The position numbers and the translations under genes were made by a program. Positions 29,096 to 37,934 of a stretch of 64,000 nucleotides of DNA are shown here, piece by piece; the first letter of the stretch is position 1, and the number at the start of each line of letters is the position of its first letter. The notes under the pieces were generated by a model, which was given only the letters and a program-made list of their open reading frames with translations, had not been told where the DNA came from and searched no databases. Origin of the DNA: Liquorilactobacillus nagelii DSM 13675. Its GTDB lineage: Bacteria; Bacillota; Bacilli; Lactobacillales; Lactobacillaceae. The stretch lies in assembly GCF_019444005.1 (NCBI RefSeq), contig NZ_CP049304.1, positions 1,922,001 to 1,986,000 on the forward strand, written 5' to 3'.

Positions 29096-31006
29096 TTAGT
29101 CAGCAACTTTAGCAATTTTACCCTGTTCAATGTAAACCGCCAGGATTGATAAATCTGCCGGATTAACACCACTGATTCGACTAGCCTGTGCCAAAGTTTC
29201 TGGTTGAATCTTTTGTAATTTTTGTCGTGCTTCAGTCGCTAAACCTTCAATAGCTGCGTAATCAATTCTTTCTGGAATTTTCTTAGCTTCCATTTTCTTA
29301 AGTTTTTCGACCTTGTGATATTCTTTTTTAATGTAACCAGCATACTTAAACTGAATTTCAACTTGTTCAACAATTCGAGCATCAAGCGGGTGCGATGGAG
29401 CAGGAATAAAATGTTGCAAATCTGCATAAGTAACTTCTGGCCGCCGCAAAAACTCGCTAGCCATTACACCATCTTTCAGCGGTGCTGAACCTTTCTTAGC
29501 TAAAAAGTCATTGACCTGCTGATTTGGTTTAATTCGCGTTTCTTCCAATCGTTGTTTTTCAGTCGCTATAGCTGCTTTTTTTGCTAAAAACTGCTGATAA
29601 CGTTCTTCAGAAATTAATCCAATTTTATGACCTAACTCTGTCAATCTTAAATCAGCATTGTCATGGCGCAAAATCAACCGATACTCAGCTCTCGACGTCA
29701 AAAGTCGGTATGGTTCGTTGGTACCTTTAGTAACCAAATCATCAACCATAACTCCAATGTAGGCATCACTACGCTTCAAAATAACTTCTTCTTTGCCTAA
29801 AGCATGCAAGCCAGCATTAATTCCAGCTAACATTCCTTGTCCAGCTGCCTCTTCATAGCCTGAAGTTCCATTAGTCTGACCAGCAGTATACAAGCCCTTA
29901 ACCAGCTTAGTTTCCAATGTTGGTCGCAATTGATAAGGAGAAACAATATCGTATTCAATAGCGTAGCCTGGTCGCATCAATTGTGCATGTTCCAAGCCTT
30001 GAACCGAATGAGTCATTTCCTGTTGAATTTCTTCTGGTAATGATGTTGAAAGACCTTGGAGATAATATTCATCGGTTTCCCTTCCTTCAGGTTCAATAAA
30101 AATCTGATGCCGCGGTTTATCAGCAAAACGAACAATCTTATCTTCAATTGACGGACAATAACGTGGACCAACGCCTTCAATCACTCCTGAAAACATTGGT
30201 GCTCGATCAAGATTATTACGAATAATTTGATGTGTTCTTTGATTTGTATAAGTTAACCAGCAAGGCATTTGTTTTTCTGGCGACAAATAATCAGCATCTT
30301 TACTTTCAAAACTAAAATGATTAGGCGCTTGATCACCAGGCTGTTCTTGCGTTTGATCATAATCAATCGTATTTCCATCGACTCGTGGTGGTGTTCCTGT
30401 TTTAAAACGTTTTAATTCAAATCCCAATTTCTCTAAATTACCCGACAATTTCTTAGCCGGCTGGGTATTATTCGGACCAGACGAATACATCAGTTCACCA
30501 ATAATGATTTTACCGCGAGCTGCCGTTCCAGTTGTCAAGACAACACTTTTTGCACTATACCGTGCCCCGGTATTAGTAATAACGCCTTTAACAACCCCAC
30601 CTTCAACAATTAAGTCATCAACTATTGCCTGCCGCAAGGTTAGATGTGCTTGGCGTTCTAATGTGTGTTTCATTTCAATGGAATACATTCTTTTATCCGC
30701 TTGTGCTCGTAAAGCTCGGACAGCTGGTCCTTTCCCAGTATTAAGCATCCGCATCTGAACATAGGTCTTATCGATATTACGACCCATTTCACCGCCTAAA
30801 GCATCAACTTCACGAACAACAATTCCTTTGGCCGGACCACCAATCGACGGATTACATGGCATAAAGGCAACCATTTCCAGATTAATCGTAATCAGTAGCG
30901 TTTCATTACCCATTCGAGCAGCTGCCAGCGCAGCTTCACAACCAGCGTGTCCCGCACCAACAACGATTACATCGTACTTTTTCCCTTGATATTGTTTTAC
31001 TTCCAT
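29096..31006 (-). CDS. mnmG: tRNA uridine-5-carboxymethylaminomethyl modification enzyme MnmG
   Basis: FAD protein that, with MnmE, places cmnm5 on U34 of tRNA. The 636 residues start with [20 protein letters not shown] and show the GidA signatures [22 protein letters not shown] and [21 protein letters not shown], ending with the C-terminal helical region that binds MnmE and tRNA. It follows mnmE by 38 bases, forming the usual mnmE-mnmG unit. Confidence 0.97.
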   Translation of the reverse strand: MEVKQYQGKKYDVIVVGAGHAGCEAALAAARMGNETLLITINLEMVAFMPCNPSIGGPAKGIVVREVDALGGEMGRNIDKTYVQMRMLNTGKGPAVRALRAQADKRMYSIEMKHTLERQAHLTLRQAIVDDLIVEGGVVKGVITNTGARYSAKSVVLTTGTAARGKIIIGELMYSSGPNNTQPAKKLSGNLEKLGFELKRFKTGTPPRVDGNTIDYDQTQEQPGDQAPNHFSFESKDADYLSPEKQMPCWLTYTNQRTHQIIRNNLDRAPMFSGVIEGVGPRYCPSIEDKIVRFADKPRHQIFIEPEGRETDEYYLQGLSTSLPEEIQQEMTHSVQGLEHAQLMRPGYAIEYDIVSPYQLRPTLETKLVKGLYTAGQTNGTSGYEEAAGQGMLAGINAGLHALGKEEVILKRSDAYIGVMVDDLVTKGTNEPYRLLTSRAEYRLILRHDNADLRLTELGHKIGLISEERYQQFLAKKAAIATEKQRLEETRIKPNQQVNDFLAKKGSAPLKDGVMASEFLRRPEVTYADLQHFIPAPSHPLDARIVEQVEIQFKYAGYIKKEYHKVEKLKKMEAKKIPERIDYAAIEGLATEARQKLQKIQPETLAQASRISGVNPADLSILAVYIEQGKIAKVAD

Positions 31007-31044
31007 CTTTTAAGATTCTCCTAGATTATTTATCCTCAAACTTG

Positions 31045-32436
31045 CTATTTTCCTAAACAAAATTGACTAAACAATTGATCCAACAATTCATCTTGATAAC
31101 TATCACCAGTTATCTCGCCAAGTAGTTCCCAACAGTTTGTCATGTCAATTTGAACTAGGTCAACCGGCATTCCCTGTTTAATTCCACGCAAAACATCATC
31201 CAAAGCCTGCTCAGCTTTTTTTAGCAATGCAATATGGCGGGCATTAGTAACCATAACGGTTGTTTGACTATTTTCAATCCCACCAAAAAACAAATCCGCA
31301 ATTACCTGTTCAAGTTGATCCAATCCTTGATTTTTCAAAACTGATGCTTGCAAAATCTGCGTTTTAGGATCAACCATCTGCTGAACCTGACTAATTTCCA
31401 ACTTATTAGGTAAATCGGACTTGTTTAACAAAATCAGTCGTTTCTTGTCAGCCGTTAGTTCTAATAATTGACGATCTTCAGTGGTTAAAGGCTCACTGTT
31501 ATTTAAAAGGATCATTACTAGATCAGCCTGATTAATTGCCTGTTTGGATCTTTCAACCCCAATTTTCTCAACTTTATCTTCTGTTTGATGAATTCCAGCT
31601 GTATCAATTAATTTTAACGGAACACCATGAACATTAACATACTCTTCAATTACATCACGTGTTGTTCCAGCAACATCCGTTACAATCGCCTTGTCTTCAT
31701 GCAAAAGATGATTTAAAAGACTTGATTTGCCAACATTGGGCCGACCAATAATTGCTGTTGCCAGACCTTCACGCAATATTTTACCTTGCCGCGCAGTCGT
31801 CAATAATTGTTTAATTCTTTGCTTGACCTCAACTGCTTTTTCTTGCAGCATTTTTGTCGTTAACGTTTCAACATCATCGTATTCTGGGTAATCAATATTT
31901 ACTTCAACTTGGGCTAACACATCCAAAATATCTTGTCGTAAGTTTTTAATTAAATGCCCTAAATTACCATCCAATTGATTCAAAGCAACCTTCATTGAAC
32001 GATCCGTTTTCGCACGAATTAAATCCATCACTGCTTCAGCTTGGGACAAGTCGATTCTCCCATGCAAAAATGCCCGCTTGGTAAATTCACCTGGCTCAGC
32101 TAAACGCGCTCCACTACTTAAAACCAATTGTAAAATCTGATTAGTTGGAACAATGCCACCATGACAATTAATTTCAATAATATCTTCACGAGTAAAAGTT
32201 TTTGGAGCTCGCATAACTGAAACCATTACTTCATCAATTTCTTGTTTGGTTTCTGGATTGATAATATGCCCATAATTAATCGTATGGCTGGCAACTTTGG
32301 TTAAATCCCGACCAGAAAAGATCTTTTTGACTACTGCTATTGCCTGATCGCCACTCAACCGAACAATTGAAATGGCTCCTTCACCTGATGGTGTTGAAAT
32401 AGCCGCAATTGTATCAAATTCCGTAACCACTTTCAT
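31045..32436 (-). CDS. mnmE: tRNA modification GTPase MnmE
   Basis: GTPase partner of MnmG. N-terminal tetrahydrofolate-binding domain (about residues 1-118), helical domain with inserted G domain (G1 [12 protein letters not shown]3 DTAG, G4 NKSD) and the C-terminal cysteine motif FCLGK. The ATG at 32436 gives 463 residues, the normal length, with AGGAGG 11 bases upstream; an earlier in-frame start (32487) lies in the hairpin and is rejected. A terminator lies in its 5' leader. Confidence 0.96.
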   Translation of the reverse strand: MKVVTEFDTIAAISTPSGEGAISIVRLSGDQAIAVVKKIFSGRDLTKVASHTINYGHIINPETKQEIDEVMVSVMRAPKTFTREDIIEINCHGGIVPTNQILQLVLSSGARLAEPGEFTKRAFLHGRIDLSQAEAVMDLIRAKTDRSMKVALNQLDGNLGHLIKNLRQDILDVLAQVEVNIDYPEYDDVETLTTKMLQEKAVEVKQRIKQLLTTARQGKILREGLATAIIGRPNVGKSSLLNHLLHEDKAIVTDVAGTTRDVIEEYVNVHGVPLKLIDTAGIHQTEDKVEKIGVERSKQAINQADLVMILLNNSEPLTTEDRQLLELTADKKRLILLNKSDLPNKLEISQVQQMVDPKTQILQASVLKNQGLDQLEQVIADLFFGGIENSQTTVMVTNARHIALLKKAEQALDDVLRGIKQGMPVDLVQIDMTNCWELLGEITGDSYQDELLDQLFSQFCLGK

Positions 32437-32471
32437 AAATATTCTATCCTCCTGAAAATCTGTCTTTAGAC

Positions 32472-32527
32472 AATAAAAAAGCGCCACTCCACGCCTAAAA
32501 ATAAAGACGTGGATAAAGCACTTTGAC
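32472..32527 (-). terminator. Terminator hairpin inside the mnmE 5' leader
   Basis: On the - strand AAAGTGC-ttta-TCCACG pairs with CGTGGA-gtg-GCGCTTT and runs into TTTTTT. It lies downstream of the mnmE promoter and ends 36 bases before the mnmE ATG, leaving no room for a second promoter between. Confidence 0.75.
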
Positions 32528-32561
32528 TACTTTATCGGTTAAGATAAGAATGATTGTCTTT

Positions 32562-32590
32562 AATATACTGGCAATTTCAGCAATTGTCAA
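32562..32590 (-). promoter_or_regulatory. mnmE promoter
   Basis: On the - strand TTGACA (32585-32590) and TATATT (32562-32567) are 17 bases apart, a near-consensus sigma-A promoter. Transcription would start near 32555. Confidence 0.8.
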
Positions 32591-32707
32591 CTGTTGAAAC
32601 TAGCCAGTCTTAGCTAAAAAACAGCTTTTCTAATTACCTAACTTCCTCCTTTAGAATAAGTATTTTCAAAGTTTTTTCACTAAAATGTAATTTTTATTGA
32701 AAAAAGG

Positions 32708-32737
32708 CTTGTAATTTTAATTTTACAAGCTATAATG
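32708..32737 (+). promoter_or_regulatory. Promoter with overlapping palindrome, for the branched-chain leader and EIIC gene
   Basis: TTGTAA (32710-32715) and TATAAT (32732-32737) are separated by 16 bases. A perfect inverted repeat GCTTGTAA-N8-TTACAAGC (32708-32731) covers the -35 and the whole spacer, so a repressor could sit there. Transcription would start near 32744. Confidence 0.7.
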
Positions 32738-32785
32738 TGTTTAACGATTATCAAGTTGAATTCAGATTAAAGGAGGTTGGGTAGC

Positions 32786-32896
32786 ATGTCGTCTACATCT
32801 CAAAAGTACTTGAACAGTAATGTTGCAGTTCAATATCTAGTGAGCCTAGTCATTATTAGCACGCGCGATGTGCTACTCAATGTCTCGGCTAATTAA
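32786..32896 (+). CDS. Branched-chain amino-acid leader peptide
   Basis: A 36-codon ORF with AGGAGG 9 bases before the ATG. Thirteen of 36 residues are Leu, Val or Ile, concentrated in the QYLVSLVIISTRDVLL stretch. It ends just before two tandem terminators. The composition resembles ilv-type leader peptides. The codons of TRDV lie in a hairpin AGCAC-N7-GTGCT (32858-32874), and the loop GCGCGATG is the exact complement of the left arm of terminator 1. This makes it a peptide-controlled attenuator of the downstream carrier gene. Confidence 0.75.
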   Translation: MSSTSQKYLNSNVAVQYLVSLVIISTRDVLLNVSAN

Positions 32897-32911
32897 AATG
32901 CATTGACACTG

Positions 32912-32955
32912 AAAACCATCGCGCTTAAGCAAGCTTAACTTAAAGCGATGGTTTT
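32912..32955 (+). terminator. Attenuator terminator 1
   Basis: AAACCATCGC (32913-32922) pairs with GCGATGGTTT (32945-32954) and the stem is followed by T residues. CATCGCGC (32917-32924) is also complementary to GCGCGATG (32863-32870) inside the leader ORF, so the two structures are mutually exclusive. Confidence 0.8.
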
Positions 32956-32970
32956 TTTCTATTTTTAGCA

Positions 32971-33010
32971 GCACCCATCGTTTTAGCTTTAAAACGATGG
33001 GTGCTTTTTA
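32971..33010 (+). terminator. Attenuator terminator 2
   Basis: A perfect 14-base stem (32971-32984 with 32991-33004) around a six-base loop, followed by TTTTT. It directly follows terminator 1 and lies about 185 bases before the carrier gene. Confidence 0.85.
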
Positions 33011-33194
33011 ATTTTTCTCTCACTTAATCAATTCAATAATCGTCTTAAAGGAGGGATCATTTCAAATTACTTGCATAGCTTTTTAGATGTTATTAAATAT
33101 CTTTTAACTTAATTAATCGATAATAGGGGATCGGTTAACTTCAGTTATCAGATATAGTTCAGGCTCAATTGGCTAACTAAGGGGGATTTGTTTA

Positions 33195-34277
33195 ATGGAA
33201 AACACTGCTACTGCTCATACTACAACTGTCAAAGAGTACGCTTATCGGATTTGTGCTGCTGTTGCAAATGCTATTTTGGTAACACTTGGCATTGGTTTAT
33301 TACTTCAGACGTTGGCTTCCTTTATTCATTGGAATGCACTTTACCAAGTCGGAATCATTGCCAATGAGCTGCTAGCTCCAGCTCTTGGTGTCGCAATTGC
33401 TTCTCAGTTAGAAACCAATTCATTAGTTATTTTTAGTGCTATGATTTCTTCAACTATTGGTGCTAACGCAGTTCATTTTACATCTGCTGCCGTTAATGGC
33501 ACTACTGCCACCGGTTCATCATTGATGCAGGCTGCTGGCAGTACCGTTTTTGCCACCGGTCAGCCTGTCAGTGCTGTCTTAGCTGGGCTAATTGCAGCTT
33601 TAGTCGGAAAGTACTTAACCGGGAAAACACCTTTAGACATGATGCTGGTGCCTTTAACAGCAACCTTAATTGGTGGAGTTTCTGGATTAGGACTAGCAGC
33701 AGTTACAACACCATTATTACTGAATGTGAGTGCTTTTATTGCTAAAACCATGCAAATTAATCCATTAGTTGGTTCAATTTCCGTTTCACTTGTTTGGGCC
33801 TTATTCTTAATGACTCCAGCATCTTCAGCGGCTTTGGCTATTGCTTTAACACTTGATCCAATTTCATCAGCCGCTGCCTTGATTGGAACAACTTCACAAT
33901 TTGTCGCTTTTACAGCCATGTCATTCCGCCAAAACAATCTAGGTGCTAATATTGCTCAAGGTGTAATGACACCTAAAGTACAATTTCCTAATTTGCTAGT
34001 AAATCCGTTACTGTTAGTTCCTTCATTGTTATCAGCAATTGTCTGTGCCCCAGTGGCAACAATTTTGTTTGGCTTTCGTTCAACCTATAAGCTGGCAGGA
34101 TTGGGTTTGAACTCATTTATTGCTCCTTTAGCATATGCAGCACAAGGATGGGGATCCTTCGCAGTTTACATGCTGACTGGAGTTATATTACCAGCAGTTA
34201 TTTCTCTGACTGCCTACGGTATGATGAAAAAAGCTGGTTTGATTCAAGATAATCAGCTTCATTTGGAAATTGTTTAA
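33195..34277 (+). CDS. PTS_EIIC_2-family membrane carrier
   Basis: A 360-residue protein with about nine hydrophobic segments, belonging to the EIIC-like family that occurs without EIIA or EIIB partners; no phosphorylation domain is present. The central FMTPASSAALAIAL and TSQFVAFTAMSFRQNNLGANIAQG segments are characteristic. A GGGGG site 9 bases before the ATG supports the start. It is the only gene downstream of the branched-chain leader and ends before a bidirectional terminator. Its substrate is unknown; the leader makes branched-chain amino acids or their precursors the best guess. Confidence 0.8.
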   Translation: MENTATAHTTTVKEYAYRICAAVANAILVTLGIGLLLQTLASFIHWNALYQVGIIANELLAPALGVAIASQLETNSLVIFSAMISSTIGANAVHFTSAAVNGTTATGSSLMQAAGSTVFATGQPVSAVLAGLIAALVGKYLTGKTPLDMMLVPLTATLIGGVSGLGLAAVTTPLLLNVSAFIAKTMQINPLVGSISVSLVWALFLMTPASSAALAIALTLDPISSAAALIGTTSQFVAFTAMSFRQNNLGANIAQGVMTPKVQFPNLLVNPLLLVPSLLSAIVCAPVATILFGFRSTYKLAGLGLNSFIAPLAYAAQGWGSFAVYMLTGVILPAVISLTAYGMMKKAGLIQDNQLHLEIV

Positions 34278-34520
34278 TTACCTTTGCAAGTAATTTGAGA
34301 AATGAAAATTGTTTAATATCAGCTTTTGTTCGGAATTTAATATTAGGGATAAACATAATTGATACCATGCAAAGCCAGCTTGACTTGACCTGGTGGGTAC
34401 GATTGAAAAGAACTTCATTTGATTTTAAGTTGCAACTGCTAAATATACAGAGTAGTCCTTTTAATCAAAAGCTACTAATCGTTGATTAAGTTACTTGACT
34501 AATACATCAACTATGTTTAG

Positions 34521-34568
34521 CACAAAGAGCGTTGGTCTAGATAAAAACCAACGCTCTTTGTGTTTTTT
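34521..34568. terminator. Bidirectional terminator
   Basis: A perfect 16-base stem, 34521-34536 with 34547-34562, followed by TTTTTT and preceded by A residues on the other strand. It serves the carrier gene and the convergent universal stress protein gene. The 240 bases before it hold no supported gene. Confidence 0.92.
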
Positions 34569-34571
34569 AGT

Positions 34572-35024
34572 TTAGCGTGCCAATAAAACATCACATTTGG
34601 CTGTACGAATGACATAAGAGGCTACTGAGCCGACAATTAAACGTTCAATGAAGTTTTTGCCAGTAGCTCCGACAATAATTAAATCATTTTGGTATTCTGG
34701 CTGAAAATCATTAACAATCACCGATTTAGGATTACCAAACCGCAAATGGACACTGATCTCAGCTGCTGGCAGCTGTTTTTCATCAATTAATTGTTGTTTT
34801 AAATCTTGTAAATAATTTTCATTAACTTGCTCAACTTGATAAACCTTTTTTCCATCTAAAGACAACCCGGTGTTGTCATAGGATAAAGAATTCAAATCTA
34901 AAACTTGTAAAATATCCAAATGTGCTTGCTCTCGTCTGGCAACTTTAACCGCTTTTTTTAAAGCTGCATCTGAACCACTTGAACCATCAATTGCGACTAA
35001 TACTCGTTGATATTTATTTTCCAA
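34572..35024 (-). CDS. Universal stress protein, UspA family
   Basis: A 150-residue cytoplasmic nucleotide-binding protein. It starts RVLVAIDGSSGSDAALKKAV, and the C-terminal G-2x-G-9x-G ATP-binding motif is GATGKNFIERLIVGSVASYVIR (in two stretches). GGTGG precedes the ATG. Function in stress survival is known only for the family. Confidence 0.92.
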   Translation of the reverse strand: MENKYQRVLVAIDGSSGSDAALKKAVKVARREQAHLDILQVLDLNSLSYDNTGLSLDGKKVYQVEQVNENYLQDLKQQLIDEKQLPAAEISVHLRFGNPKSVIVNDFQPEYQNDLIIVGATGKNFIERLIVGSVASYVIRTAKCDVLLAR

Positions 35025-35091
35025 TTAATCCACCTGTCCTTTACTTTGCTATTAAATATAATCCTGCCAGCTTCTAAGTACAACTTATTAC

Positions 35092-36033
35092 CTAAGCTGG
35101 ATTCAAACTTAAACTAGCTAAAACAATAACTGCAAGTGTTACAACAATTAGCAGTTTATTGGTAAAAAAAATTTTTAAGGTTGATTTAGGCATTTGGTGA
35201 AGCCAAAGCCATTTTCTGATTTGTGGACGAGAATGCCATAAAATTATCAGTCCTCCCAAACCACCTAACAACAATATCGCGCCGCTAATTTCTGAAGCAA
35301 TTGCCGTCGAAAATGAACGCAATCCAAAATACATAAGATCGCCTAGTATAAAATTATTAAAGACATGTAAAGCCAATGACCAAAAAATTCCATAAGTTAA
35401 AGCTGTATAGCCCAAAACCAATCCAATCAAAAAAGCAAACGGACTCTGAACAAAGTTAGTATGATATAGCCCAAACAGATAAGCTGACGCGATAATTGCT
35501 AACCGCGAATTTATTTGGCTAAACCGGCGTAATGCTACCCCGCGAAAAACAAGTTCTTCCATTAATGGTCCAAATAAAGCTGCATACAAAAACATCGACC
35601 AACTTTGACTATGCTGAGTAGCTGTCTCTAATTGTTGTAAAACGCTTAGACCGAACAAATTAAAAAAAAGTTCAAGCAACTGCCCTAAAAGACTAGCTAT
35701 AATTTGGCCGGCCATCAAAACCAGCAGAAGCTCTACAAAAGTTTTCAATTTCATTTTTGATTGACCTGCATGTAAATATAATTGCCAATCTTTTTTTGTA
35801 GAAATCAGTATAATGAATAAAAATCCTGCAGTAATTGCCGCTAAATATGGTAAACCACTCTGATGAAGAGTTGACCTTGAAAAACCGGCATATTTTTTTA
35901 AACTCATCATTATTGCCAAAGCTCCGACTTGAAAAATCAAAAAATATATCAATGTGCTTCCAATCGTGCGATTAATTTTTCGTTGTACTTTTTGATGTTC
36001 ATTTAATTGCTGTTTCCTTTTAAAAAGATTCAT
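35092..36033 (-). CDS. CPBP-family intramembrane metalloprotease
   Basis: A 313-residue multi-span protein with the Abi/CAAX-type signature: GPLMEELVFRG (E159, E160), then FGLYHTNFVQ (His) and LALHVFNNF (His). Such enzymes are linked to bacteriocin self-immunity and to prenyl-type processing in lactobacilli; no bacteriocin gene is visible nearby. An extra pair of C-terminal hydrophobic segments follows the core. GAGGTGG precedes the ATG. Confidence 0.88.
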   Translation of the reverse strand: MNLFKRKQQLNEHQKVQRKINRTIGSTLIYFLIFQVGALAIMMSLKKYAGFSRSTLHQSGLPYLAAITAGFLFIILISTKKDWQLYLHAGQSKMKLKTFVELLLVLMAGQIIASLLGQLLELFFNLFGLSVLQQLETATQHSQSWSMFLYAALFGPLMEELVFRGVALRRFSQINSRLAIIASAYLFGLYHTNFVQSPFAFLIGLVLGYTALTYGIFWSLALHVFNNFILGDLMYFGLRSFSTAIASEISGAILLLGGLGGLIILWHSRPQIRKWLWLHQMPKSTLKIFFTNKLLIVVTLAVIVLASLSLNPA

Positions 36034-36141
36034 TAGTCCACCTCTTCTCGGTTACTTAAGTATAATATTTTCAATACTGACTGACAAATTGCGCCAGCTG
36101 TTTCAAATTACTTGGATAATTCAGTGGAAATTACCTAGAAA

Positions 36142-36178
36142 AGTAAAAAAGTAAAGACAATCCGTGATTATCCTTACT
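36142..36178 (-). terminator. Terminator after the deoxynucleoside kinase
   Basis: On the - strand GTAAGGATAAT pairs with ATTGTCTTTAC and is followed by TTTTTTAC. It lies about 20 bases past the kinase stop. Confidence 0.75.
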
Positions 36179-36196
36179 CTTCTTAAATATTCACAA

Positions 36197-36934
36197 CTAA
36201 TTTAATATTTGTTGATGTCTGATCAACATCTGTGATGCTTGATCAGTTGAAAGTTTGCCTAAGCTTGTTAATTTTTTTTCAACAAGTTCTAAGACGTGAA
36301 CCCGATCATTTACATTGCCAACAAAGTCATAGCGATCGCCATCAATTACCAGTAAAGGTGAAATTTGATAATTTTCCATCCATTCATCGTAATAACCTAG
36401 CAGACGATGATAATAACTAATCAATGAAGAATCATTTTGAATTAATTCATACTCCCGACCACGTTTATTAATTCGCTGAATCATTGTCTCATAGGAAACC
36501 TTAATGGTAATCATCAGATCAGGAGATTTTTTTTTGGCAGCATAAGGCAATTCTTCCATCATATTATTTAACAAACTTTTATAAATTTGATACTCTACAT
36601 TAGTTGCATTTCCCAAATCCGTATTCATTTTCATAAAAAGCTCGTCTTCATAAATTGATCGATCAAGAATGTTATTATCATCTTGCATCGCTTCTTTAAT
36701 CATTTTAAAGCGACGATTCAAAAAATAAGTTTGCAATAAATATGCATACGGATTAGTCGCCTCTTCATCACCAGCAGCTCGCTTTTGCGCGGCAATTTCA
36801 TTTCCCTTATAAAAAAGCGGCAATACCGGGTTATCTTCAACGGGTTCAAAAAATGCCTTTGTTCCTAATTCTTTTGCTAAAATACCTGTTAAACTTGATT
36901 TACCGGAGCCGATAATCCCAGATAATGTAATCAA
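36197..36934 (-). CDS. Deoxynucleoside kinase (deoxyguanosine/deoxyadenosine type)
   Basis: Phosphorylates deoxynucleosides for salvage. P-loop LSGIIGSGKSSLTGIL at the N-terminus, FFEPVEDNPVLPLFYKG, and the substrate and catalytic segments ILDRSIYEDELFM and RINKRGREYE (lid). Here TTG at 36934 is chosen because GGTGGAG lies 8 bases upstream and homologues start with such a short ITLSG segment; an ATG at 36958 is the alternative. Divergent from the nucleoside deoxyribosyltransferase, which makes its substrates. Confidence 0.9.
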   Translation of the reverse strand: MITLSGIIGSGKSSLTGILAKELGTKAFFEPVEDNPVLPLFYKGNEIAAQKRAAGDEEATNPYAYLLQTYFLNRRFKMIKEAMQDDNNILDRSIYEDELFMKMNTDLGNATNVEYQIYKSLLNNMMEELPYAAKKKSPDLMITIKVSYETMIQRINKRGREYELIQNDSSLISYYHRLLGYYDEWMENYQISPLLVIDGDRYDFVGNVNDRVHVLELVEKKLTSLGKLSTDQASQMLIRHQQILN

Positions 36935-37095
36935 AATGACTGCTCCACCCTTTCGCATCTTTAATTTTCTTTTTCAGACCAACTATCATCTTACTAGATG
37001 CTGGATCAAAAATAAAGCATTACCAAGGCAAAATATAGTATGATGAAATTAGTATCAGTTAAAGTTCAGTATCTTAATAAAGTGAGGTTTTCATT

Positions 37096-37569
37096 TTGAA
37101 TAAAATCTATTTAGCTGCTCCCTTTTTTAGTGACCATCAACAACGAAGAATTCAACTAGTCAAAAAAGCCCTTCAAAACAATCCCACAATTGATCCACAA
37201 AATATATTTTTACCACAAGAACATCAATTTGAAGAAGAACCCTTTGGTAGTCGTGCTTGGCAGCAATACGTTTTTGCTTCCGACATTCGTCAAATTCAGC
37301 GTGCTGATATCTTAGTCGCAATTCTTGATTACAAACTAGAAGAAAGCGACAACGAAAGTGATTCTGGAACTATGTTTGAAATTGGAACTGCTTATCAAGC
37401 TCGAATTCCCATTGCTATTATTCAATTTGATCCCGTAAAAAAATTGAATTTAATGATTGCTCAAAGTCTCACTGCCTATTTTGATGCCAGCCAACAAGGA
37501 CTAGCTGAATTAACCGCCTATAATTTTAATGAATTGAAATCCAAACCCGCTGATCGTGAAGTATTTTAA
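37096..37569 (+). CDS. Nucleoside 2-deoxyribosyltransferase
   Basis: Swaps the base on 2'-deoxyribonucleosides, a lactobacillus hallmark for salvage of deoxynucleosides. The 157 residues include IYLAAPFFSDHQQRRI at the N-terminus and the active-site segment ESDSGTMFEIGTAYQ with the catalytic Glu. TTG at 37096 is the start, with GTGAGG upstream. Length matches the family (about 158). Confidence 0.92.
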   Translation: MNKIYLAAPFFSDHQQRRIQLVKKALQNNPTIDPQNIFLPQEHQFEEEPFGSRAWQQYVFASDIRQIQRADILVAILDYKLEESDNESDSGTMFEIGTAYQARIPIAIIQFDPVKKLNLMIAQSLTAYFDASQQGLAELTAYNFNELKSKPADREVF

Positions 37570-37582
37570 TCCAAGTTATACC

Positions 37583-37619
37583 AAAAAAGACCATCAACTT
37601 TTGCTGATGATCTTTTTTA
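37583..37619 (+). terminator. Terminator after the nucleoside deoxyribosyltransferase
   Basis: AAAAAAGA and ATCA pair with TGAT and TCTTTTTT (37583-37618). The element is bidirectional in composition, and would also end the small leftward ORF at 37642. Confidence 0.75.
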
Positions 37620-37641
37620 GATTAGCTACCAGCTGGTATAG

Positions 37642-37806
37642 CTAAAAGAGACGGTGGTCTGCTCGACGAACTTTCGCATGTTTTTTCTTTTGCAACAACT
37701 CGGAAATCTCATCTTTAAATGTAACCAGTTCGATGGCTGTTCCCAGAAATAGCGCTAGTAGCATCATCAAAACCAACAACATTAAAGAATTAACAATTGA
37801 AATCAA
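37642..37806 (-). CDS. Candidate holin-like small toxin
   Basis: From a TTG at 37806 (AAAGGA 11 bases upstream) the ORF encodes 54 residues: MISIVNSLMLLVLMMLLALF, then an ELVTFKDEI hinge and a basic tail LLQKKKHAKVRR. This single membrane segment with a lysine-rich C-terminus resembles the putative holin-like toxins of type I systems in lactobacilli and enterococci (Fst/TxpA/BsrG group). No antisense RNA was proven. A longer frame back to 37848 lacks a ribosome binding site. It could also be just a short membrane peptide. Confidence 0.5.
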   Translation of the reverse strand: MISIVNSLMLLVLMMLLALFLGTAIELVTFKDEISELLQKKKHAKVRRADHRLF

Positions 37807-37934
37807 ATCACAGGCTGTCCTTTCTGTAGCTAAGCTGAAGTACTTCAAAACTTTCTACGTTTTTAAGGTATACCTAAATTTAATATTTGTAAACCCTAAA
37901 CAGAATAATAACTAGATTATTTTCATTTGCCAAA

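Noticed and set aside
33059..33112. Second leader-like ORF with AAAGGAGGG upstream
   Set aside because: It would need an ATT or badly spaced TTG start; kept only as a remark within a finding, not as a gene.
34295..34489. 64-codon rightward ORF after the EIIC-like carrier
   Set aside because: No ribosome binding site, atypical composition and no family resemblance; likely chance open frame before the terminator.
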